The position numbers were made by a program, and so were the translations under genes. The notes below the pieces were generated by a model that saw only the letters and a program-made list of their open reading frames with translations, was not told the DNA's origin and did not search any database. From Nitriliruptoraceae bacterium (lineage in GTDB: Bacteria > Actinomycetota > Nitriliruptoria > Nitriliruptorales > Nitriliruptoraceae): a stretch of 5,587 bases of DNA. This document shows positions 1 through 5,587 of this stretch, in pieces (the first letter of the stretch is position 1; each line of letters opens with the position of its first letter). Where the stretch lies: the NCBI GenBank assembly GCA_007134165.1, contig SLLJ01000046.1, forward strand, positions 1 to 5,587, written 5' to 3'.

Positions 1-1134
1 CCCCTCGAGGTCGATCGCCTCATCGACGAGCTGTCGGTCGGGGAGAAGCAGCGGGTGGAGATCCTCAAGGTGCTCTTCCGCGGCGCCGACCTGCTGATCC
101 TCGACGAGCCGACCGGGGTGCTCGTCCCCCAGGAGGTCGAGGAGCTGTTCGGCACGCTCCGCGAGCTCACCCGGCAGGGGGTGACGATCATCTTCATCTC
201 CCACAAGCTCGACGAGGTGCTGCAGATCGCCGAAACGGTCACGGTGCTGCGTCGGGGCCGGACGGTGACCAGCGTCCCGGCCGCCGAGGTCACCGCCCGC
301 CAGCTCGCTGAGCTGATGGTCGGCAGCGAGCTGCCCAGCCCCGAGATCCGGGAGGCCACCGAGCTCGGCGACATCAGGCTCGAGGCCGTCGGGCTCGGCC
401 ACCGGGCGGAGGATTCCGGCCGGGCCGTGCTCGACGACGTCAGCTTCACGCTACGTGGGGGCGAGATCCTCGGGGTCGCCGGGGTGGAGGGCAACGGCCA
501 GGCCGAGCTCATCGAGGTCCTGCTCGGTCTGCGGCCCGCGACCGAGGGCGTGCTGCGCCTGTACGGGCGCGACATCACCCACGCCTCGACCCGACGACGA
601 CGAAGCGGGGGCCTGGGTTACGTGCCCGAGGACCGCCACCACCGTGGCCTGCTGCTGTCCTCGCCGCTGTGGGAGAACGCGATGCTCGGGCACCAGACCC
701 GGGCACCGTTCGCCGCTGGGGCCTTCGTCGACCGCGCCGGCGCCCGTGGGCGCACCGAGCAGATCGTGCAGACCTTCGACGTGCGCACCCCCGGCGTGGA
801 CGTGGCGGCCTACGCGCTGTCCGGCGGCAACCAGCAGAAGCTCATCGTCGGCCGCGAGCTGACCGCCGCGCCCGAGGTGCTCATCGCCGCGCACCCCACC
901 CGAGGCGTGGACGTCGGCGCGCAGGCCGCGATCTGGGAGGAGATGCGCCAGGCCCGTGCCGAGGGGCTGGGCGTGCTGCTGCTGTCGGCCGACCTCGACG
1001 AGCTGATCGGCCTCTCCGACCGGATCGTGGTGATCCTGCGCGGGCGTCTGGTCGCCGAGCTCGACCCCCACGACATCACCCCCGAGCAGCTCGGGGCGAC
1101 CATGACCGGCGCCGAGGGGAAGGTGGCCCCGTGA
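1..1134 (+). CDS. nupO: Nucleoside/simple-sugar ABC importer, double ATPase subunit (NupO/YufO type), 5' end missing
   Basis: This cytoplasmic subunit powers a BmpA-dependent importer by ATP hydrolysis. The reading frame is open from base 1, so the window holds 377 codons of a protein usually near 500 residues; the first Walker A motif lies upstream. Numbering from base 1, the rest of the first nucleotide-binding domain shows the signature LSVGEKQ (11-17), Walker B LLILDEPT with its catalytic Glu (bases 91-114), and the switch His in FISHKLDEV (His at bases 202-204). The second domain shows a Walker A-like GVEGNGQAEL with Gln in place of Lys (from base 481), signature LSGGNQQK (817-840), and LIAAHPTRGVDVGA in place of a true Walker B (from base 880); its switch position is Ala (LLSADLDEL). 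Such a degenerate second domain is typical of this family. It overlaps the next gene by 4 bp. A sugar rather than a nucleoside substrate cannot be excluded. Confidence 0.93.
   Translation, partial: PLEVDRLIDELSVGEKQRVEILKVLFRGADLLILDEPTGVLVPQEVEELFGTLRELTRQGVTIIFISHKLDEVLQIAETVTVLRRGRTVTSVPAAEVTARQLAELMVGSELPSPEIREATELGDIRLEAVGLGHRAEDSGRAVLDDVSFTLRGGEILGVAGVEGNGQAELIEVLLGLRPATEGVLRLYGRDITHASTRRRRSGGLGYVPEDRHHRGLLLSSPLWENAMLGHQTRAPFAAGAFVDRAGARGRTEQIVQTFDVRTPGVDVAAYALSGGNQQKLIVGRELTAAPEVLIAAHPTRGVDVGAQAAIWEEMRQARAEGLGVLLLSADLDELIGLSDRIVVILRGRLVAELDPHDITPEQLGATMTGAEGKVAP
1114..1123 (+). promoter_or_regulatory. Ribosome binding site for the first permease
   Basis: The purine run GAGGGGAAGG ends 7 bases before the GTG at 1131. 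It lies inside the 3' end of the ATPase gene and supports the GTG as the permease start. Confidence 0.6.
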
Positions 1135-2246
1135 AGCTTCGCACCGCGCTGATCCGGACCGGCGCGTCGCTGGGCGCGATCGTCTTCTCCCTCGGGCTGT
1201 CAGCCATCGTGCTGCTGATGGTCGACGTCAGCCCCACCGAGGCCTTCGGGGAGATGCTGCGCTACGGCGCACGGGTCGACTCGATGATCTCGATCATCAA
1301 CCGGGCGGTCCCCCTCTACCTCAGCGCGATCGCGGTCGCGGTGGGCTTCCAGATGGGGCTGTTCAACATCGGCGTCGAGGGCCAGTACCGCATCGCCACG
1401 CTGGTGGCCGCGTGGTTCGGGGCCCAGCTGGCCCTGCCGGGCGTGCTGCACGTGCTGGCGATCATGCTCATGGCCATGCTGGTGGGGGCGGCCTGGGCGT
1501 CGATCGCCGCGGTGCTCAAGGCGTTTCGGGGCGTGCACGAGGTCATCTCGACCATCATGCTCAACTTCATCTCCACCGGGCTCGGGGCCTGGCTGCTCGC
1601 CGAGCACTTCCGCGAGGAGGTGGAGGGCAGCCTGACCATCGCCACCGGCGAGCTCGCCCCCTCGGCCCGGATGCCCTCGCTCAACCCGGTGCTCACCACC
1701 CTCGGGGTCGAGGTGCCCTCCGGCTCGGACCTGCAGAGCTTCGTGTTCGTGGCGATCCTGGCGGGGGTGGTCTACTACCTGCTGGTGTGGCGCTCCCGCT
1801 TCGGCTACGACCTGCGGGCCTTCGGGGCCAACCCGGGGGCGGCAGCCGCCAGCGGGGTCGACCTCAAGCGCATGGTGCTGCTGACCATGGCGATCTCCGG
1901 CGGCTTCGCGGGACTCGTCATGATCGGCCCGGTGCTCGGCTTCTACGGGCGCTACACCACCGACATCCCGATCGGGCTGGGCTTCACCGGCATCGCCGTG
2001 GCGCTGGTGGGCCGCAACCGACCCGTGCAGATGGCGCTGGCCGCCCTGCTGTTCGCGTTCCTGAACCGGTCCGCGCAGATCCTGGACTTCCGGGGGATCC
2101 CCAAGGAGATCGAGGTGATCATCAGCGGCATCATCATCCTCGCCGTGGTGATCGCCAACGAGCTCGCCCGGCGGGTGGTGCAGGCCCAGGAGGTCCGTGA
2201 GGCGGCGGCCCGGACCGCCACCGACCAGGAGGAGGTGTCGGCATGA
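1131..2246 (+). CDS. nupP: Nucleoside/simple-sugar ABC importer permease 1 (NupP/YufP type)
   Basis: This is one half of the transmembrane channel of the importer, 371 residues long and slightly longer than Bacillus YufP. The GTG start at 1131 overlaps the ATPase stop (GTGA) and has a good ribosome binding site; an open frame continues upstream but only as a shadow of the ATPase gene. The protein has a short basic N-terminus (VKLRTALIRT), a first membrane helix at about 11-31, and further hydrophobic segments near 60-76, 89-128, 140-157, 202-219, 247-270, 281-312 and 327-345. Family blocks are FNIGVEGQ (78-85), EVISTIMLNFI (137-147), FGYDLRAFGANPGAA (224-238) and GFTGIAVALVGRN (283-295, approximate). 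The family is the LivM/RbsC-like permease group. The charged C-terminal tail (from about 347) is probably cytoplasmic. It forms a heterodimer with the next gene product; substrate assignment rests on family resemblance only. Confidence 0.93.
   Translation: MKLRTALIRTGASLGAIVFSLGLSAIVLLMVDVSPTEAFGEMLRYGARVDSMISIINRAVPLYLSAIAVAVGFQMGLFNIGVEGQYRIATLVAAWFGAQLALPGVLHVLAIMLMAMLVGAAWASIAAVLKAFRGVHEVISTIMLNFISTGLGAWLLAEHFREEVEGSLTIATGELAPSARMPSLNPVLTTLGVEVPSGSDLQSFVFVAILAGVVYYLLVWRSRFGYDLRAFGANPGAAAASGVDLKRMVLLTMAISGGFAGLVMIGPVLGFYGRYTTDIPIGLGFTGIAVALVGRNRPVQMALAALLFAFLNRSAQILDFRGIPKEIEVIISGIIILAVVIANELARRVVQAQEVREAAARTATDQEEVSA
2230..2236 (+). promoter_or_regulatory. Perfect Shine-Dalgarno for the second permease
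   Basis: AGGAGGT, a full match to the anti-Shine-Dalgarno sequence, sits 6 bases before the ATG at 2243, within a longer AGGAGGAGG run (2227-2235). It fixes the ATG start and suggests strong re-initiation at the ATGA overlap. Confidence 0.8.
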
Positions 2247-3547
2247 GCACCCCCGGACCCGCCCTGGCCCCCGCGACCGAGACAGCCCCGAGCCGGCGGC
2301 GCCTGGTGCGACCCTCCCGGCGCTGGAGCCGGGCACTGCTGATCGCCGCCGCCGGGCTCGCGCTGCTGTCGCTGGTGGCGGAGTTCACCGGCGCCTCCGA
2401 GCTGACCTCCAGCGGCACCTTCGCCGCGGCCTTCCGGCTGGCGACCCCGATCCTGCTCGCCGGGCTCGGCGGGCTGTTCGCCGAGCGCGTCGGGGTGGTC
2501 AACATCGGCCTGGAGGGCATGATGATCCTGGGCACCTGGTTCGGTGCCTGGGGAGCGCTGACCTACGGGCCCTGGTGGGGAGCGCTGCTCGGCGTGGTCG
2601 GCGGCGCCATCGGGGGACTGGTCCACGCGATCGCGACCGTGACCTTCGGCATCGACCAGATCGTGTCGGGCGTGGCGATCAACATCCTGGCCGCCGGCGT
2701 GGCCCGCTTCCTGTCGGTGATCCACTTCGCCGACGCGGGGGGTGGCGCCAACCAGTCGGCGCGGATCCCCGAGTCGATCCCGCGGGTGACCTTCCCGGTG
2801 CTCGCCGGCGGGGAGATCGCCGGGGTCTCGACGCCCAACCTGTTCGGGGCGCTGGAGGGCACCCGCATCCCGATCCTCTCCGAGCTCGGGGCGCTCGGGT
2901 TCGCGATCACCGCCAACGTGTCCTGGCTGCTGCTGATCTCCTACGCGCTGGTACCGGTGGTCTGGTTCGTGCTGTGGCGCACCACCATCGGCCTGCGGAT
3001 GCGCTCGGTCGGCGAGCACCCGGTCGCAGCCGAGTCCCTCGGCGTCAACGTCTACCTGATGAAGTACCTCGGTGTCTCCATCTCCGGCGCGCTGGCCGGG
3101 CTCGGTGGTGCGATCCTGGTGCTCGAGGCGGCCGGGATCTACCGGGAGGGCCAGACCGGCGGGCGGGGCTTCATCGCGCTGGCCGCGCTGATCTTCGGCA
3201 ACTGGCGGCCCACCGGGGTGCTGATGGGGGCCGGGCTGTTCGGCTACGCCAGCGCACTGGAGCTGCGTTCAGGCGAGTCGGTGCACAGCCTGCTGCTGTT
3301 CGTCGCGCTGTCGCTGGCGATCCTCGCGGTCGTGCGCTTCGTGCGGGAACGGCAGGCCACGGCCCTGGTCCCGCTGGGTCTGGCCGCCGTGATCGGCTGG
3401 GCGTATGTCGCCACCGACAGCGTGCCCAGCCAGTTCGTGTTCTTCACGCCCCACCTGACCACGCTGGTGGTGCTCGCCTTCTTCTCCCAGCGGCTGCGGC
3501 CCCCGGCCGCGGTCGGACGGCCCTACCGCCGGGGGCAGCAGCAGTGA
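2243..3547 (+). CDS. nupQ: Nucleoside/simple-sugar ABC importer permease 2 (NupQ/YufQ type, long form)
   Basis: This is the second half of the importer channel, 434 residues. The ATG at 2243 overlaps the previous stop (ATGA) and follows a perfect Shine-Dalgarno. After a basic, proline-rich N-terminus (1-30) come a first helix at about 31-47 and family blocks VVNIGLEGMM (85-94), IDQIVSGVAINILAAG (137-152), RSVGEHPVAAESLGV (254-268) and GFIALAALIFGNWRPTG (309-325). The protein is over 100 residues longer than Bacillus YufQ (about 320). The extra length lies in a loop at about 162-215 and in additional hydrophobic segments at about 347-366 and 374-390. The end still shows the family-like tail SQRLRPPAAVGRPYRRG (415-431), so the extension is internal. 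From memory, long forms of this kind are common in Actinomycetota. The C-terminus ends in three Gln codons that overlap the start of the P450 gene. Confidence 0.93.
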   Translation: MSTPGPALAPATETAPSRRRLVRPSRRWSRALLIAAAGLALLSLVAEFTGASELTSSGTFAAAFRLATPILLAGLGGLFAERVGVVNIGLEGMMILGTWFGAWGALTYGPWWGALLGVVGGAIGGLVHAIATVTFGIDQIVSGVAINILAAGVARFLSVIHFADAGGGANQSARIPESIPRVTFPVLAGGEIAGVSTPNLFGALEGTRIPILSELGALGFAITANVSWLLLISYALVPVVWFVLWRTTIGLRMRSVGEHPVAAESLGVNVYLMKYLGVSISGALAGLGGAILVLEAAGIYREGQTGGRGFIALAALIFGNWRPTGVLMGAGLFGYASALELRSGESVHSLLLFVALSLAILAVVRFVRERQATALVPLGLAAVIGWAYVATDSVPSQFVFFTPHLTTLVVLAFFSQRLRPPAAVGRPYRRGQQQ

Positions 3548-4746
3548 GCCAGGAGCCGGTTCCCGCGACGCAGTACGGCTTCGACCCCGCCGACCCGGCA
3601 TTCCGGGACGATCCCTACCCGTCCTACGCCCGGCTGCGCGAGCACGCGCCACTGGCCTGGTACCCGCCGAACGGCTGGTTGCTGGTGGCCCGGCACGCCG
3701 AAGTCGACGCGCTGCTGCGCGACCGTCGGCTCGGGCGAGTCTTCGTTCCACGCCGCCCCACCGAGCGCTTCGCCCCGTGGAACCTGCTCAACGAGCACGC
3801 CATGCTCGAGCTCGAACCCCCCGACCACACCCGACTGCGCCGGCTGGTGTCCCACGCCTTCACCCCCCGGCGGGTGGCGGGCATGCGCGCGCGGATCCGC
3901 ACGCTCACCGACGAACTGCTCGACACGGTGGTCGAGGCCGGTGGGGGGGACCTGCTGGCCACCCTGGCCGAACCGCTGCCGGTGGCGGTGATCGCCGAAC
4001 TGCTCGGCATCGAGGGCAGCGACCGTGACCTGCTGCGGCCCTGGTCGAATGCGATCGTGGCGCTGTACGAACCGCAGGCCGACGACACGGCCGCCGAGGC
4101 GGCGGTGGCCGCGTCCGTGGCCTTCACCGCCTACCTCGACGAGCTGATCGTCGAGCGACGGACCCGGCCGGGCGACGACCTGCTCAGTGCGCTGGTCGCG
4201 CTGCAGGTCGAGGGTGACCGGCTCAGCCGCGAGGAGTTGATCGCCACCGCGGTGCTGCTGCTCAACGCTGGTCACGAAGCCTCGGTCAACGTGATCGGCA
4301 ACGGGGTGGCCGCTCTGCTCGCGGTTCCTGAACGCTACGCCCGGCTGGTCGCCGACCCGGGGCTCGCCCCCCGGGTAGTCGAGGAGGCGATCCGCTACGA
4401 CGGTCCGCTGTCGGTGTTCACCCGCACCGCCTTCGAGGACGTCGAGGTGGCATCGGGCACCGTGCGCGCGGGCGAGGTCGTCGGCCTGCTGCTCAGCAGC
4501 GCCAATCGGGACCCGGCCGTCTTCGACGCTGCCGATGACTTCGTCGTGGACCGCGAGCACAACCCGCACGTGGGCTTCGGCGCCGGCATCCACTTCTGCC
4601 TGGGTGCGGCCCTGGCCCGCGTGGAGTTGCAGGAGGCGTTCACCGCTCTGGCGCAGCGCGCCCCGGGCCTGCACCTGACCGCAGAGCCACCCCGGCGCGA
4701 CGCGTTCCAGTTCCGCGGCTTCCGGCAGCTGCCGGTCGGCGTGTGA
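3544..4746 (+). CDS. Cytochrome P450, soluble bacterial type, EryF-like I-helix
   Basis: This is a haem-thiolate monooxygenase, expected to insert one O2 oxygen into a small substrate using electrons from a ferredoxin and reductase not seen here. It has 400 residues, normal for soluble actinobacterial P450s, with no membrane anchor. The GTG at 3544 overlaps the permease stop (GTGA). The open frame continues upstream, but that part is an out-of-frame shadow of the permease; DPADPAFRDDPYPSYARLRE is a typical P450 N-terminus. Motifs: C-helix HTRLR (95-99), I-helix AGHEAS (242-247), K-helix EAIR as ExxR (281-284), and haem loop FGAGIHFCLG (345-354) with ligand Cys352 (bases 4597-4599). The usual I-helix Thr is Ala246, followed by Ser247, as in EryF (AGFEAS). 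The overlap with the importer suggests co-expression and perhaps an imported substrate; that is inference. The CYP family and substrate cannot be assigned from sequence alone. Confidence 0.96.
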   Translation: MSQEPVPATQYGFDPADPAFRDDPYPSYARLREHAPLAWYPPNGWLLVARHAEVDALLRDRRLGRVFVPRRPTERFAPWNLLNEHAMLELEPPDHTRLRRLVSHAFTPRRVAGMRARIRTLTDELLDTVVEAGGGDLLATLAEPLPVAVIAELLGIEGSDRDLLRPWSNAIVALYEPQADDTAAEAAVAASVAFTAYLDELIVERRTRPGDDLLSALVALQVEGDRLSREELIATAVLLLNAGHEASVNVIGNGVAALLAVPERYARLVADPGLAPRVVEEAIRYDGPLSVFTRTAFEDVEVASGTVRAGEVVGLLLSSANRDPAVFDAADDFVVDREHNPHVGFGAGIHFCLGAALARVELQEAFTALAQRAPGLHLTAEPPRRDAFQFRGFRQLPVGV

Positions 4747-4776
4747 CCATCCTCCCTACCCGCCGCGACCGCGATC

Positions 4777-4795
4777 TGGCACCCTGCCGGTGCCA
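4777..4795. promoter_or_regulatory. Perfect 7-bp inverted repeat upstream of yjjI (operator or hairpin)
   Basis: TGGCACC, a 5-base spacer CTGCC, then GGTGCCA form a perfect 19-bp palindrome in the 87-bp gap between the P450 stop and the yjjI start. GATC follows on both sides (4773-4776 and 4800-4803), so a longer imperfect stem is possible. No T-run follows, which argues against a classical intrinsic terminator. A dimeric repressor site or a weak hairpin separating the two transcripts are both possible. No convincing -35/-10 pair was found nearby. Confidence 0.4.
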
Positions 4796-4823
4796 TCACG
4801 ATCATCGTCCCCCACCGTGACGC

Positions 4824-4828
4824 AGGAG
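4824..4828 (+). promoter_or_regulatory. Ribosome binding site for yjjI
   Basis: AGGAG lies 5 bases before the ATG at 4834. No alternative in-frame ATG or GTG occurs just upstream, so this site decides the start. Confidence 0.7.
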
Positions 4829-4833
4829 CCGGC

Positions 4834-5587
4834 ATGAGCCCGTGGCGCGAGGCAGCCCTCGAAGCCATCACCGATCCACAGCTGACCGACCGGCAGCGCC
4901 GGCTGCGGCTGGCCCAGATCGCCGAGAGCCTGCTCGACCCGCCAGCGGTGTCCGAGGCTGCGCTCGCCGCGCTCGCCGACGGGCTGCTGTGCGACCTGCG
5001 GGAGGGCAACGCCCCCTTCCGACCCCGCTACGTGCTGCCTGACTACGGCCGGGCGCTGGTGCAGGGCTCGGACTTCCTCGAGCTCGACCCGCCCCGCGAC
5101 CTCGACGACGCCATCGCGCTGCTCACGATCCTCTACCACCACGTGCCGTCGATCACGACCTACCCGGTCTACCTCGGTGACCTCGACGTCCTGCTCGAGC
5201 CGTTCGCCGCGGAGGTCGACGACGACCGACTGCACGCCACCCTGACCCGCTTCTGGCGGATGCTGGACCGCACCCTGCCCGACGCCTTCACCCACGCCAA
5301 CCTCGGCCCCGAGGACACGCGGGTCGGCCGGATGCTGCTGCGCGTGGACCGCGAGCTCGGGCAGGTCGTACCCAACCTGACGCTCAAGTGGGATCCCGAG
5401 CACTCCGGCCCGGGCCTGCTCGACGAGGCGGTGCGCTCGATCGCCGCGGTCAACAAGCCGCACGTGGCCAACCATCCGATGATCCTGGCCGACTTCCCGC
5501 CCGAGCGCTTCCCGGCCGGCTACGGGGTCGTCAGCTGCTACAACACCCTGCCGGTCGGCGGCGGGTCGCACACCCTGGTGCGCCTGA
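4834..5587 (+). CDS. yjjI: YjjI-family (DUF3029) glycyl radical enzyme, 3' end missing
   Basis: 251 codons are present and the frame is still open at the last base, about half of a family protein of roughly 500 residues. I recognise it by its close match to what I recall of E. coli YjjI: FRPRYVLPDY (62-71), LLTILYHHVPSITTYPVYLG (96-115), FWRMLDRTLPDAFTHANLGP (140-159), PNLTLKWDPE (180-189), KPHVAN (208-213) and YGVVSCYNTLPVGGGSHTLV (230-249). Glycyl radical enzymes use a C-terminal glycine radical and a mid-protein Cys thiyl. Cys235 in SCYN (bases 5536-5538) is the best candidate; the only other Cys in the fragment is Cys53. The glycine loop would lie beyond the window. The reaction is unknown to me. 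A radical-SAM activase (YjjW type) would be required and may lie downstream. In E. coli, yjjI neighbours deoCABD, which fits the nucleoside-type importer here. The enzyme is probably cytoplasmic and O2-sensitive when active. Confidence 0.88.
   Translation, partial: MSPWREAALEAITDPQLTDRQRRLRLAQIAESLLDPPAVSEAALAALADGLLCDLREGNAPFRPRYVLPDYGRALVQGSDFLELDPPRDLDDAIALLTILYHHVPSITTYPVYLGDLDVLLEPFAAEVDDDRLHATLTRFWRMLDRTLPDAFTHANLGPEDTRVGRMLLRVDRELGQVVPNLTLKWDPEHSGPGLLDEAVRSIAAVNKPHVANHPMILADFPPERFPAGYGVVSCYNTLPVGGGSHTLVRL

Noticed and set aside
669..2246. A 525-codon + strand open frame extending the first permease upstream.
   Set aside because: The upstream 154 codons are an Arg/Ala-rich frame shadow of the ATPase; the permease begins at GTG 1131 with a ribosome site and a normal N-terminal membrane helix.
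1200..2336. Long antisense open frame of 378 codons.
   Set aside because: Low-complexity His/Gly/Asp/Arg-rich translation without any recognisable domain, opposite a clear permease; expected in very high-GC DNA.
3535..3544. GCAGCAGCAG triplet repeat.
   Set aside because: Too short to be a meaningful repeat; it encodes the Gln tail of the permease and runs into the P450 start.
3523..4674. Long antisense open frame of 383 codons opposite the P450.
   Set aside because: Composition is that of a high-GC shadow, with no motifs; the sense strand carries all P450 motifs.
2197..4746. An 849-codon + strand open frame that looks like a large protein fused to a P450.
   Set aside because: Its first part is an arginine-, glycine- and proline-rich shadow of the second permease gene in another frame. 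Only 3544-4746 has P450 character, with a proper GTG start at the overlap.
4777..4795. Palindrome as an intrinsic terminator after the P450.
   Set aside because: No T-run follows and the stem is only 7 bp, so it is listed as an undetermined operator or hairpin.
5585..5587. TGA at the window end as a stop for yjjI.
   Set aside because: It is out of frame: the last full codon is CTG at 5584-5586, so the gene continues beyond the window.

Overview
The window looks like a chromosomal segment from a high-GC actinobacterium (Actinomycetota). By eye it is roughly 70% GC or more, third codon positions are almost always G or C, GTG starts are used, and genes are packed with 4-bp stop/start overlaps. 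The genus cannot be fixed from this stretch. All five supported genes lie on the + strand, and both end genes are cut by the window edges.

Layout: 1-1134 is the C-terminal three quarters of a double-domain ABC ATPase of the BmpA-dependent nucleoside/simple-sugar importer class (NupO/YufO type). 1131-2246 and 2243-3547 are its two inner-membrane permeases (NupP/YufP and NupQ/YufQ types). 3544-4746 is a complete 400-residue bacterial class I cytochrome P450. All three junctions are 4-bp overlaps (GTGA, ATGA, GTGA), so importer and P450 read as one translationally coupled operon. After an 87-bp gap containing a perfect 7-bp inverted repeat, 4834 to the window end is the N-terminal half of a YjjI-family (DUF3029) glycyl radical enzyme.

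How they may work together: the importer would bring in a nucleoside or related small molecule captured by a lipoprotein encoded outside the window, probably upstream. In many bacteria such importers are followed by nucleoside catabolic genes (cytidine deaminase, thymidine phosphorylase, adenosine deaminase). Here that place is taken by a P450, then by a glycyl radical enzyme of unknown function. The E. coli homologue of that enzyme, yjjI, lies next to the deoCABD deoxynucleoside operon. This is independent support for a link between YjjI and nucleoside metabolism, but the link remains inference.

The most notable points are: (1) the coupling of a P450 to a nucleoside-type importer; (2) an O2-using P450 next to a probably O2-sensitive glycyl radical enzyme; (3) a P450 I-helix without the conserved threonine (AGHEAS), as in EryF; and (4) a 19-bp palindrome in the only real intergenic gap. 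No RNA gene, mobile element, CRISPR array or clear intrinsic terminator was seen.
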